From Bacteroidales bacterium (GTDB lineage: Bacteria; Bacteroidota; Bacteroidia; Bacteroidales; UBA1402), in the NCBI GenBank assembly GCA_021373135.1, contig JAJFTH010000001.1, positions 62,001 through 126,000 of the forward strand: 64,000 nt of DNA, read 5' to 3'. The notes beneath the pieces were generated by a model. It did not search any database and had not been told where the DNA came from. It saw nothing but the letters and a program-made list of their open reading frames with translations. Positions 28,312-36,423 of this stretch are shown piece by piece (position 1 is the stretch's first letter; every line of letters begins with the position of its first letter). A program made the position numbers and the translations under genes.

Positions 28312-29721
28312 TTAATTTTTAAGGCTGACGGCCATATCCAAAGCGGATTTCAGGGCGGCCAGCTTATTTTTCACTTCCTGTAACTCACTCTCTTCATCCG
28401 ATTTGGCTACAATGCCGGCACCAGCCTGATAATACAGCACATTATTCTTACTCAGGAAAGAACGGATGGTAATGGCCTGATTGAAATCGCCATTCAAGCC
28501 GATGTATCCGATACAACCTCCGTAAAATCCCCGGGAGTTCGATTCAATCTCATCTATCAATTCCAGAGCGCGGACTTTTGGAGCACCGGAGAGCGTCCCT
28601 GCCGGAAAGGTGTCGGCAAAGAGCTTGATGACGTTGGTTCCGGGAATCAGCTCTCCACTCACCCTTGAAACCATGTGCAACACATGCGAGTAATACTGGA
28701 TTTCTTTGAAAATCTCCAATTTCACGTTTTTGGTGTTCCGGCTCAAATCATTGCGTGCCAAATCAACCAACATAACGTGTTCCGCATTTTCTTTCGGGTC
28801 TCGTCTCAACTCTTCCGCCAACTGAAGATCTTTTTCATCATCACCTGTACGACGGAAAGTCCCTGCAATCGGGTCGATGTACGCCCTGTTCTTCTTGACC
28901 ACTAAATGGGCTTCGGGAGAAGAACCGAAAATGCGGAAAGAGCCGAGATCAAAATAAAAAAGATAAGGAGAAGGATTGATGGAACGCAAAGCGCGGTAAG
29001 CTTTGAAATCGTCACCGGCATATTGCTGGGAATAACGGCGGGAAAGTACAATCTGGAAAGTGTCCCCACGGTAACAATGCTTCTTGCCTGCCGTCACCAT
29101 TTGTTTGTAAGTCTCATCTGAAATCTGGGCTTTTTCTTCGCCTACAATGGAAAAATTATAGGAAGCAAAATTGCGGTTATCCAGCAAAGCCAGCACCTCA
29201 TTCATATTGCTTTCTTCCCCCTCGAAAATATTCTCAACGACGGTCAGTTCATTCTTGTGATGATTGACAGCAATAATAAATTTGTAAAAAACATACTGGA
29301 TGTCAGGAACTTCCGAACCATCCTCGACTGTATTCATTATTTTCACATCTTCAAAATAGCGAACGGCATCATAAGCGGTATATCCGAAAAGGCCGTTGAT
29401 GCCCAAGTCACTATGATCTTCCACGACTGAAAACGACTGAATGAACGACAGAAAACAATCAGGCACATTGGTGTCTGAGTTGACCTCCGTTTCAACCTTC
29501 TGACCATCCGGAAAGTTTTCCGTAATCCGGTTTTTTTCCAGCTTAAAATCAGCGACAGGTTTAAAACCGATAAAGGAAAAGCTGTTTTCGCCTCCATGGT
29601 AGTCTGAACTTTCAAGTAGTGCCGAGTATGGATACACATCCCTTATTTTCAGGTAAATACTTACCGGAGTCTGTAAATCTGCCAAAAGTTTTTTGGACAG
29701 TGTTCGAATTTTGTACTTCAT
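28312..29721 (-). CDS. trpE: Anthranilate synthase component I
   Basis: A 469-residue chorismate-utilising enzyme. The C-terminal domain carries the family motifs IDPIAGTFRRTGDDEKD, ENAEHVMLVDLARND, TFPAGTLSGAPKVRALELI and YYQAGAGIVAKSD. The N-terminal segment LLESSDYHGGENSFSFIG corresponds to the tryptophan feedback site region (LLES...), so allosteric inhibition by tryptophan is likely. It follows trpB by 12 bases. Confidence 0.96.
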   Translation of the reverse strand: MKYKIRTLSKKLLADLQTPVSIYLKIRDVYPYSALLESSDYHGGENSFSFIGFKPVADFKLEKNRITENFPDGQKVETEVNSDTNVPDCFLSFIQSFSVVEDHSDLGINGLFGYTAYDAVRYFEDVKIMNTVEDGSEVPDIQYVFYKFIIAVNHHKNELTVVENIFEGEESNMNEVLALLDNRNFASYNFSIVGEEKAQISDETYKQMVTAGKKHCYRGDTFQIVLSRRYSQQYAGDDFKAYRALRSINPSPYLFYFDLGSFRIFGSSPEAHLVVKKNRAYIDPIAGTFRRTGDDEKDLQLAEELRRDPKENAEHVMLVDLARNDLSRNTKNVKLEIFKEIQYYSHVLHMVSRVSGELIPGTNVIKLFADTFPAGTLSGAPKVRALELIDEIESNSRGFYGGCIGYIGLNGDFNQAITIRSFLSKNNVLYYQAGAGIVAKSDEESELQEVKNKLAALKSALDMAVSLKN

Positions 29722-29733
29722 CTTATCTTGATT

Positions 29734-30924
29734 TTAATGTTTCTTGAAATATTTCACGTAAGTGTCCATGTCTTTGTCTCCTCTTCCGGAAATGTTGACA
29801 ACAACGACATCCGTAGGTTTGAAAGTCATCTTGGGCAACGCAGCCAAAGCATGCGCACTTTCCAAAGCCGGTATGATACCTTCCATAGAGGTTAGCTCAT
29901 AGGCGGCGGCCAAAGCCTCATCATCGGTTGCGGAAAGCACATGGGCACGACCTTCCTTGGCAAGATGCGCATGAAGTGGTCCCACACCGGGATAATCGAG
30001 CCCTGCAGAAATGGAATAAGGTTCAATGATCTGACCGTCTTCCGTTTGCATGATCAAAGTTCTGGAACCATGCAGGATACCCAATCGGCCCAGTAATATC
30101 GAAGCTGCCGTTTCGTCTGTATCAGTACCTTTGCCTGCGGCCTCGACGGCCACCAAAGCTGTCCTGGTTTCATTGAGATAATGATAAAAAGCACCGGCGG
30201 CATTACTTCCTCCGCCGATACAGGCTATGATGTAGTCCGGATAATCTCTGCCCTCATGTTCCAAAAGCTGTGTTTTCATTTCACGGCTGATGACAGATTG
30301 AAAACGGGCTACCAAATCCGGATATGGATGCGGACCGACAGTACTGCCGATGATATAATGCGTATCGGCAGGGTGGCAGCACCAGTCACGAATGGCCTCG
30401 TTGGTGGCATCTTTCAGCGTCATGTTTCCTGAAGTGACCGGACACACCGTTGCGCCAAGCATTTCCATTTTCTGCACATTCAGATGCTGACGTTCCACAT
30501 CGGTCTTGCCCATGTAAACAATGCATTCCATATTCATCAACGCGCAAACGGTGGCTGTTGCTACACCATGTTGTCCTGCTCCTGTTTCTGCGATGATTCT
30601 GGTTTTTCCCAATCTTTTTGCCAAAATGATTTGGCCGATGGTGTTGTTAATCTTATGGGCGCCGGTGTGGTTGAGATCCTCCCGTTTCAGGTAAACCTTG
30701 CAACCATACTTTTCTGACAGCCTCTTTGCCAGATACAAAGGCGACGGCCTTCCGACATAATCGCGAAGCAAATCGTCCACTTCTTTCTGAAATCCCCGAT
30801 CATTCATGATTTTCAGATACTGCGATTTCAGATTTTCAACATTACTATACAGTATTTCGGGAATATATGCTCCACCGAACTCACCGTAAAATCCTTTTTC
30901 ATTGACTTGATACATATTCATCAT
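29734..30924 (-). CDS. trpB: Tryptophan synthase beta subunit
   Basis: A 396-residue PLP enzyme that condenses indole with serine. The PLP lysine is in LNHTGAHKINNT, the catalytic Glu in AETGAGQHGVA and the phosphate loop is GGGSNAAGAF; it belongs to the TrpB1 class. It is the first structural gene of trpBEGDCFA. Upstream lies a 200-nt leader with a Trp-rich peptide and a terminator hairpin. Of three nearby ATGs, 30924 is used here; 30915 is also possible. Confidence 0.96.
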   Translation of the reverse strand: MMNMYQVNEKGFYGEFGGAYIPEILYSNVENLKSQYLKIMNDRGFQKEVDDLLRDYVGRPSPLYLAKRLSEKYGCKVYLKREDLNHTGAHKINNTIGQIILAKRLGKTRIIAETGAGQHGVATATVCALMNMECIVYMGKTDVERQHLNVQKMEMLGATVCPVTSGNMTLKDATNEAIRDWCCHPADTHYIIGSTVGPHPYPDLVARFQSVISREMKTQLLEHEGRDYPDYIIACIGGGSNAAGAFYHYLNETRTALVAVEAAGKGTDTDETAASILLGRLGILHGSRTLIMQTEDGQIIEPYSISAGLDYPGVGPLHAHLAKEGRAHVLSATDDEALAAAYELTSMEGIIPALESAHALAALPKMTFKPTDVVVVNISGRGDKDMDTYVKYFKKH

Positions 30925-30980
30925 TTATTTAATACCGGTTGTAAAATTGTTGTTTGAATGGTTTTGTCGAAAAAAAACAT

Positions 30981-31015
30981 AAAAAAAAGGCCTGTCGCGT
31001 GAGCGACAGGCCTTT
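30981..31015 (-). terminator. trp operon attenuator hairpin
   Basis: A perfect 13-bp GC-rich stem (31015-31003 with 30998-30986) with loop TCAC, read on the minus strand and followed by an eight-T tract. It sits 45 bases after the stop of the Trp leader peptide and 56 bases before trpB, so it is a premature terminator in the leader. Upstream segments can pair alternatively: GGCTC (31088-31084) with GAGCC (31053-31049), or TGAGC (31054-31050) with GCTCA (31004-31000) at the terminator apex. Confidence 0.88.
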
Positions 31016-31059
31016 GTAATACTATTATTTCATTGATTTATGTACACGGGCTCATTACC

Positions 31060-31128
31060 TCACCATTTTTGTTGAAGTTTGAAGAGCCACCACCAATTTG
31101 CACATAAAATCTTACTCATTTTTTTCAT
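31060..31128 (-). CDS. trpL: trp operon leader peptide
   Basis: A 22-residue open reading frame on the minus strand, reading MKKMSKILCANWWWLFKLQQ followed by Lys-Trp and TGA. It has three consecutive Trp codons (residues 12-14) and a fourth Trp just before the stop. It lies between the predicted trp promoter and the attenuator hairpin. Ribosome stalling at the Trp codons when charged tRNA-Trp is scarce should favour an antiterminator and expression of trpBEGDCFA. The codon pattern and position make this a convincing attenuation leader. Confidence 0.88.
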   Translation of the reverse strand: MKKMSKILCANWWWLFKLQQKW

Positions 31129-31141
31129 CTTTGAATCGCAG

Positions 31142-31172
31142 CAAAAGTATATGATATATTTTTCCCTTGCAA
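31142..31172 (-). promoter_or_regulatory. Predicted trp operon promoter
   Basis: On the minus strand TTG (31172-31170) is followed after 20 bases by TACTTTTG (31149-31142), the Bacteroidetes -33/-7 pattern. The leader-peptide ATG begins 14 bases after the -7 element, so the untranslated leader is very short, as is usual for attenuation systems. Confidence 0.7.
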
Positions 31173-31207
31173 TAGGTTCGTTTATTTTTTTATGATTTTT
31201 TCTCATT

Positions 31208-31981
31208 TTAATTCATGCCGCGTTCTTTCTTAATTTGTTCATAAGCGACATTCACTTTCTTAAACTTCTCATTTGCTGCCTTTTGAACATCTTCTCCCAA
31301 ATGGCTCACTTTGTCAGGATGGTATTTGACAGCCATTTTCTTGTAGGATTTCTTGACTTCGTCGTCAGTGGCCTGCGGCGTAATTTCCAAAATCTTGTAG
31401 GCACTTTCTGTGTTTTTCACAAACATCGCCTGAATGGATTCATAATCCACGGAGGAAATACCCAACCAAGTAGCAATGGAGCGAATTATCCGGATTTCAT
31501 CCGGATGAACTTGTTTGTCGCTTTGAGCCAGACCAAACAGGTAATGAAGCAATTGAAGCCTGGATGCCTGGTCCATATACAACTTGATCTGCAAGCAGAC
31601 TTCCCTCAAATCAAAATCTTGTTTGAGCAACTCGCGAAACATCAGGATATAATTTTCAGCCTTTTCCTGCCCAAACTGTCTTTTAAAAAAGACCTTGACG
31701 AATTCAAGCTCCGATTTGACCACCTGTCGGTCAGATTTCATGACAGCCGCGGACAGTAAAAGCAAGCTAACGCCAAAATCTCCTGATTGTGTTTGCTGAC
31801 GTTCTGTCCGGTTTCTTTGAGCAAAACCTCTTCCTCCTGTATCTGAGTTGCGATGGTCCAAACCATACTCACCACTCATCGCATTTTCAAAAAGAGAACC
31901 GAAAGCGTAACCCAAAATACCACCAATCACACCACCGACAGCCCAACCCAGGACGCCGCCTACCCATTTAATTGCACCCAT
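31208..31981 (-). CDS. DjlA-like TerB and J-domain co-chaperone
   Basis: A 257-residue protein. An N-terminal Gly-rich membrane segment (VGGVLGWAVGGVIGGILGYAF, within residues 7-28) anchors it. A TerB-like helical domain spans about 70-190 (SAAVMKSDRQVVKSELEFVK, then ALRSDKQVHPDE-like GLAQSDKQVHPDEI). A C-terminal J domain (about 192-255) has the diagnostic HPD tripeptide in KMAVKYHPDKVSHLG, so it can stimulate an Hsp70 ATPase. The architecture matches DjlA, an inner-membrane DnaK partner. It is directly downstream of a terminator for the CDGSH gene and ends 35 bases before the trp promoter. Confidence 0.87.
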   Translation of the reverse strand: MGAIKWVGGVLGWAVGGVIGGILGYAFGSLFENAMSGEYGLDHRNSDTGGRGFAQRNRTERQQTQSGDFGVSLLLLSAAVMKSDRQVVKSELEFVKVFFKRQFGQEKAENYILMFRELLKQDFDLREVCLQIKLYMDQASRLQLLHYLFGLAQSDKQVHPDEIRIIRSIATWLGISSVDYESIQAMFVKNTESAYKILEITPQATDDEVKKSYKKMAVKYHPDKVSHLGEDVQKAANEKFKKVNVAYEQIKKERGMN

Positions 31982-32002
31982 GACTTCTTTTTAAACATGC
32001 AG

Positions 32003-32043
32003 AAAAAACAGAGACAATTCCCATCAAGGAATAATCTCTGTTT
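32003..32043 (-). terminator. Rho-independent terminator after CDGSH gene
   Basis: A 9-bp outer stem (32043-32035 with 32014-32006) plus a 5-bp inner stem separated by a two-base bulge, followed on the minus strand by a T-run. It lies between the CDGSH gene and the djlA-like gene, 22 bases before the latter's start, so it could also act on djlA transcription. Confidence 0.7.
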
Positions 32044-32082
32044 CTATTTGGGCACAAAATTAAATCATTTTTCGGTAAATCC

Positions 32083-32277
32083 TTATTTTTCAAAACCTAA
32101 TTTAACATGTGAACCATCACAAAATGGTTTCTTTCCACTTCCGCCACAACGGCATAAATGAGCATTTTCCTTGATTTCTTCCTTTCCATCGGGATATATC
32201 AATTTAACAGGACCTTTCACCAAATATGGACCAGCTTTCAGCACTGTTACTGTTGCAAGATCTTTTTCTTTTTCCAT
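32083..32277 (-). CDS. CDGSH-type iron-sulfur protein
   Basis: A 64-residue protein with a complete CDGSH signature: CRCGGSGKKPFCDGSH (residues 42-57), three Cys and one His that ligate a [2Fe-2S] cluster. The N-terminal ~40 residues (VTVLKAGPYLVKGPVKLIYP) form the small beta subdomain seen in stand-alone prokaryotic members. These are soluble redox or cluster-transfer proteins with poorly defined roles. It is monocistronic, with its own terminator. Confidence 0.9.
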   Translation of the reverse strand: MEKEKDLATVTVLKAGPYLVKGPVKLIYPDGKEEIKENAHLCRCGGSGKKPFCDGSHVKLGFEK

Positions 32278-32408
32278 AAAAAATAATTTTAAGGTTTAGT
32301 AATCATAGATAAACAGCTCAAGATACTAAAAAGTTTAATAAATTCCAGGAATTATTACCAAAAAGGTTTTCATACAGAGACCTTCCAACCTAAATTTTTG
32401 CTTTCTTT

Positions 32409-32435
32409 GTAACGTTTTTCATAAAAAATCATCTA
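32409..32435 (+). promoter_or_regulatory. Possible ECF-type promoter of the sigma factor gene
   Basis: GTAACG (32409-32414) and TCTA (32432-32435) are separated by 17 bases and lie 11 bases before the sigma gene start. This resembles ECF sigma promoters (GTAAC-type -35, CGTCTA-type -10) and would mean positive autoregulation by the encoded sigma factor. No TAnnTTTG element is found here. Confidence 0.45.
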
Positions 32436-32446
32436 TAGTTTATCCA

Positions 32447-32998
32447 ATGCTTGAATCTGAAGTCGAAGAGAAGCAGCTGATAGCTGATTGCCTCCATGGT
32501 GACAGAAATGCCCAAAGAAAGCTCTATGAGTTGTATTCGGGTAAAATGATGGGCGTGTGTTTACGTTATTGCAAGGACAAGGAAACAGCCAAAGACCTGT
32601 TACATGACGGTTTTTTGAAGATTTACACCCACCTTGACAGCTTTGAAGGCAAAGGTTCATTCGAAGGCTGGATGCGGCGAATCATGGTAAATACGGCATT
32701 GGAAAGTTTGCGCAAACAAAACGATGAAGGCTATTGTATAGATATTGAGGAAGCTTTTACGCTGACCAATGGAGACTATGGAGTACTCGAAAAAATGCAG
32801 GCGGAAGAATTGGTGAGAACCATTCAGAAACTTCCAAAGACATACAGAACAGCTTTCAACTTATTTGTGGTAGAAGGTTATTCTCATAAGGAGATCGCGA
32901 AAGCAATGAACATTACGGAAAGTTCTTCCAGGGTTTATCTGACCAGAGCCAAACAAATGTTGCAAGAAATGTTGACTTCAAATAAAGGACAATTATAG
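32447..32998 (+). CDS. ECF sigma factor (sigma-70 family)
   Basis: A 183-residue extracytoplasmic-function sigma factor. Region 2 (about 22-90) contains LYSGKMMGVCLRYCKDKETAKDLLHDGF and FEGWMRRIMVNTALESLRK; region 4 (about 120-175) contains LPKTYRTAFNLFVVEGYSHKEIAKAMNITESS with a helix-turn-helix. Its stop is immediately followed by the ATG of the next gene, an anti-sigma/outer-membrane fusion protein, so the two are produced together. The pair resembles the Das sigma and Dma anti-sigma pairs described in Bacteroides. A candidate ECF-type promoter lies just upstream. Confidence 0.93.
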   Translation: MLESEVEEKQLIADCLHGDRNAQRKLYELYSGKMMGVCLRYCKDKETAKDLLHDGFLKIYTHLDSFEGKGSFEGWMRRIMVNTALESLRKQNDEGYCIDIEEAFTLTNGDYGVLEKMQAEELVRTIQKLPKTYRTAFNLFVVEGYSHKEIAKAMNITESSSRVYLTRAKQMLQEMLTSNKGQL

Positions 32999-34387
32999 AT
33001 GCAGAATTTTGATGAAATGTCACCTCTTCGGAATAAGTTGGAGACTTATGAGTCTCAAGCTCCCGATTTCGATTCACTCTTTGAGGGTGAAGTTCTGGGT
33101 GATGCTCCACTTCGTCAGATCTGCCAAGCCAAATTAGATGCTTACAAAGCAGAATCGCCCTCATTCGATCAACTTTTCAAGAGTAAAGTCTCAAAAAATC
33201 CCGTTCCGAAAAGGCGCATGGCTCCACTGTGGATTTCCATCGGCACTGCTGCTGCCTGCTTCACTTTACTTATGTTGTTGCCCGATAAAATACAAATGTA
33301 TCAGGAAGCCCCTAAACTGACTGAATCCAAACATGAGTCCAAAGCTATTGTCAGGAAGAAAGCCCTTGCTGTAAACCACTCGGAAGAAAATATTCAGGCA
33401 GAGGATATCCAGTCATTCTCTTTGCTCAAATCTCCCAAATCCATCAAAACCTTGGCCATCGATAGAAAAGACCAACAGATCAGGGAAATTTCACTCACTT
33501 ACGAAGATTCTCAAATAAAACGGGATTCATCAGATAATCATGGTCTTAAAAAAATAAAGCCATCCAAAAAAGGCAACATCGCCGTAAATTATGAACGCAG
33601 TGTTGAGGAAGCTTACGCTGCAGCAAAGTTAAGCCATTCAAAAGCCAAACGTGAAAAGATGACGTTAGGTACTCTCTTCAACGGTACAAACAGGCTACTC
33701 TCACTCGTTAACACCAAATCTGCAAATTCATTTCCACTTCAGTCCGTTGCAGACAAATACTCTGCAGGGTATTCATCTCTTGAAGGATCATCTTCCAATT
33801 TGCTAAGAACTGCAGTCTCTTCAAGAAATGAATGGGAAGCACCAGATAATATTCCAAACGAAGTCCTGAAAAAATATGATGCAGTATATTCACTTCCTAT
33901 CAACGTTGGTCTTTCCCTATCGTTTCCCATATCAAAAAACCTGGAAATCATGACAGGATTGAATTATACCTATATATCCGGCGAAATTTCGGGAAAGACA
34001 AATACTTACGACTTTAATTTAAAGCAAGAATTGCATTATATAGGCATTCCTGTAAAAATAGCCATGAATATTTTTAAGGAAGGTCGCTTTGGTGTCTATG
34101 CAGCATTGGGTGGAGCCATCGAAAAAGGAATTGCAGGTATTCAGAATTCTCATGTATCCTACACAAGCGGAGAAAAAAGCAAATGGGACTCCAACCAACG
34201 GGTTTATGGCATTCAACCAAGTCTGACCGGCCAGCTCGGACTTTATTATGATTTGAACAAAACGTTCAATATTTATCTAGAACCCGGAGCTTCCTATTTT
34301 ATTCCCAACGACCAACCTATCAACATCCGAACGGAAGAGCCTTTTAACTTCAATTTAAGTCTCGGTCTGCGCTATCGAATCCATTAA
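32999..34387 (+). CDS. Dual membrane-spanning anti-sigma factor-like protein
   Basis: A 462-residue protein with three parts. Residues 1-72 are a cytoplasmic region with two copies of a short motif (KLETYESQAPDFDSLFEGEV at 13-32, KLDAYKAESPSFDQLFKSKV at 45-64), probably the sigma-binding part. Residues 75-95 form one inner-membrane helix. A long, charged, low-complexity periplasmic linker (about 100-270) leads to a C-terminal outer-membrane beta-barrel (about 285-462, GLNYTYISGEISGKT, LHYIGIPVKIAM, ending NLSLGLRYRIH). There is no cleavable signal peptide. This matches the Dma family, which spans both membranes and inhibits a cognate ECF sigma. The gene abuts the sigma gene with no spacer. 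Confidence 0.85.
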   Translation: MQNFDEMSPLRNKLETYESQAPDFDSLFEGEVLGDAPLRQICQAKLDAYKAESPSFDQLFKSKVSKNPVPKRRMAPLWISIGTAAACFTLLMLLPDKIQMYQEAPKLTESKHESKAIVRKKALAVNHSEENIQAEDIQSFSLLKSPKSIKTLAIDRKDQQIREISLTYEDSQIKRDSSDNHGLKKIKPSKKGNIAVNYERSVEEAYAAAKLSHSKAKREKMTLGTLFNGTNRLLSLVNTKSANSFPLQSVADKYSAGYSSLEGSSSNLLRTAVSSRNEWEAPDNIPNEVLKKYDAVYSLPINVGLSLSFPISKNLEIMTGLNYTYISGEISGKTNTYDFNLKQELHYIGIPVKIAMNIFKEGRFGVYAALGGAIEKGIAGIQNSHVSYTSGEKSKWDSNQRVYGIQPSLTGQLGLYYDLNKTFNIYLEPGASYFIPNDQPINIRTEEPFNFNLSLGLRYRIH

Positions 34388-34399
34388 AGTCCTAAATTC

Positions 34400-34430
34400 T
34401 GCACATAAAAGTTATCGTTGTGCAATTTTT
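34400..34430 (+). terminator. Weak terminator after anti-sigma gene
   Basis: TGCACA (34400-34405) and TGTGCA (34419-34424) form a 6-bp stem followed by ATTTTT. The stem is short but well placed 13 bases after the stop codon. Confidence 0.45.
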
Positions 34431-34443
34431 CATTCGTTTTCTA

Positions 34444-34472
34444 TTGAAAATTAAAAGGGATTACTACCTTTG
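34444..34472 (+). promoter_or_regulatory. Predicted promoter of etfB-etfA-acd operon
   Basis: TTG (34444-34446) and TACCTTTG (34465-34472) are 18 bases apart, fitting the Bacteroidetes -33/-7 pattern. The leader to the etfB ATG is about 45 nt and contains a short TGTCC/GGACA complementarity. Confidence 0.55.
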
Positions 34473-34525
34473 TCCGTCCAAAGTTCCATTGTGGACAGAA
34501 TGAAAAATATTTAAAAAATGTATAT

Positions 34526-35398
34526 ATGAGCTTAAACATTTTAGTGCTGGCAAAGCAAGTTCCTGACACACGCAATGTTGGCAAAGATGCCATGACTGCA
34601 GAAGGAACAGTAAACCGTGCTGCACTCGCTGCTATTTTCAATCCTGAAGACTTGAATGCCCTCGAACAGGCTCTTCGACTCAAGGATCAAAATCCCGGCA
34701 CTACGGTGACGGTATTAACGATGGGGCCTTTTCGGGCTGCAGAAATCATTCGTGAATCTTTGTATCGAGGTGCAGACAAGGGGTTTGTATTGAGTGACCG
34801 CGCATTTGCCGGATCAGACACCCTGGCTACTTCGTATGCCCTGAGTTGCGCCATCCGAAATCTGGGAAATATAGACCTGATTATTTGTGGCAGACAAGCC
34901 ATAGACGGAGACACCGCACAGGTCGGACCTCAGGTTGCCGAAAAACTGGGCATGAATCAAATCACCTACGCAGAGGAAATACAGAGCGTCAAAAATGATA
35001 TCATACGTGTTAAACGCCGTGTTGAAAAAGGTATTGAAATTCTGGAAGGGCCACTGCCAATGCTTGTCACTGTCAATGGAACTGCAGCTCCATGTCGTCC
35101 AAGAAACGCAAAACTTCTGATGAAATACAAATATGCCCGCATTCCAAACGAGCTGCAGGCAAGCAATGAAGACTACACCACCCTGTGCAACAGCCGTGAT
35201 TTCCTTCAAATTGGAGAATGGAGCGTCAACGACATTGTCTGCGACAACTCTGAACTGGGTCTTTCAGGCTCTCCTACGAAAGTGAAGAAAATTGAAAATG
35301 TTGTCTTCCAGGCTAAGGAAAGCAAAACTTTTACTGCTTCCGATAATGATATCGAAAGCTTGATTCAAGAACTCATCAGTAACCACACCATCGGATAA
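34526..35398 (+). CDS. etfB: Electron transfer flavoprotein beta subunit
   Basis: A 290-residue EtfB. LAKQVPDTRNVG at the N-terminus, the AIFNPEDLNALEQALRLKD block, the ICGRQAIDGDTAQVGPQVAEKLG nucleotide-binding signature and VNGTAAPCRPRNAK support the call. With EtfA it shuttles electrons between acyl-CoA dehydrogenase and a further acceptor. It is the first gene of the etfB-etfA-acd operon, 4 bases before etfA. Confidence 0.95.
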   Translation: MSLNILVLAKQVPDTRNVGKDAMTAEGTVNRAALAAIFNPEDLNALEQALRLKDQNPGTTVTVLTMGPFRAAEIIRESLYRGADKGFVLSDRAFAGSDTLATSYALSCAIRNLGNIDLIICGRQAIDGDTAQVGPQVAEKLGMNQITYAEEIQSVKNDIIRVKRRVEKGIEILEGPLPMLVTVNGTAAPCRPRNAKLLMKYKYARIPNELQASNEDYTTLCNSRDFLQIGEWSVNDIVCDNSELGLSGSPTKVKKIENVVFQAKESKTFTASDNDIESLIQELISNHTIG

Positions 35399-35402
35399 TA
35401 TT

Positions 35403-36422
35403 ATGAATAATCTTTTTGTATATTGCGAAATAGAGGACGGAGTTATCGGTGACGTAAGCTTGGAATTGCTTACCAAAGGCCGCTCCCTCGCCAATCAACT
35501 CAAATGTCAGCTTGAAGCTGTGGTTATTGGTCACAATCTGGCCGGTATCGAGAAACAGCTTTTCCCATACGGGGTGGACGTCCTTCACATTGCCGACGAC
35601 CCACGTCTGGCTCCATTTACGACACTGCCTCATTCTTCCATCCTGATCAATCTCTTTAAGGAAGAGAAACCACAAATCGCCCTCATGGGTGCCACCAGTG
35701 TCGGACGTGACCTCGGGCCGCGCATTTCCTCAGCTTTGCACAGCGGCCTGACCGCCGATTGCACCTCACTCGAAATCGGGTCTCATGAAGACAAGAAAGT
35801 TGAAAAAATCTACGACAATCTGTTATATCAGATCAGACCTGCCTTTGGCGGTAACATTGTTGCCACCATCATCAACCCGGAATGCCGCCCACAAATGGCA
35901 ACAGTCCGTGAAGGCGTCATGAAAAAAGAAATTTTTGATGCCAAATATAAAGGTCGCATCCACCAACTAAACGTAGCAAAATATGTCAGCAACTCCGATT
36001 TCGCCATCAGCGTCATAGAACGTCACATGGAAAAATCCAGAATCAACATCAAGACCTCCCCCATTCTGATAAGTGGTGGATATGGCATGGGTTCCAAAGA
36101 AGGTTTCCAGATGCTGTTTGATCTTGCATCCGTCATCGGAGCTGAAGTCGGTGCATCCCGCGCAGCCGTTGACGCAGGATTCTGCGAACATGAACGCCAG
36201 GTTGGACAGACCGGGGTTACGGTACGCCCGAAATTGTATATAGCCTGTGGTATTTCAGGTCAGATACAACACATTGCCGGTATGCAAGAAAGTGCTCTGA
36301 TCATTTCCATCAACAATGACCCTGCAGCTCCCATCAACAAAATTGCAGACTACGTCATCACCGGTGACGTCGAAACCGTTATCCCGAAAATGATTAAGTA
36401 TTACAAGAAAAATTCGAAATAA
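35403..36422 (+). CDS. etfA: Electron transfer flavoprotein alpha subunit
   Basis: A 339-residue EtfA. The FAD-binding C-terminal domain has GYGMGSKEGFQMLFDLA, GAEVGASRAAVDAGF, QVGQTGVTVRPKLYIACGISGQIQH and INNDPAAPINKIADYVITGD. The N-terminal adenosine-binding-like domain (residues 1-190) is complete. It overlaps nothing but follows etfB by 4 bases and precedes the dehydrogenase by one base. Confidence 0.95.
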   Translation: MNNLFVYCEIEDGVIGDVSLELLTKGRSLANQLKCQLEAVVIGHNLAGIEKQLFPYGVDVLHIADDPRLAPFTTLPHSSILINLFKEEKPQIALMGATSVGRDLGPRISSALHSGLTADCTSLEIGSHEDKKVEKIYDNLLYQIRPAFGGNIVATIINPECRPQMATVREGVMKKEIFDAKYKGRIHQLNVAKYVSNSDFAISVIERHMEKSRINIKTSPILISGGYGMGSKEGFQMLFDLASVIGAEVGASRAAVDAGFCEHERQVGQTGVTVRPKLYIACGISGQIQHIAGMQESALIISINNDPAAPINKIADYVITGDVETVIPKMIKYYKKNSK

Positions 36423-36423
36423 G

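Noticed and set aside
32055..32062. -7-like TAATTTTG on the minus strand upstream of the djlA-like gene
   Set aside because: A terminator hairpin (32003-32043) lies between it and the gene start and no -33 is present, so it was not called a promoter.
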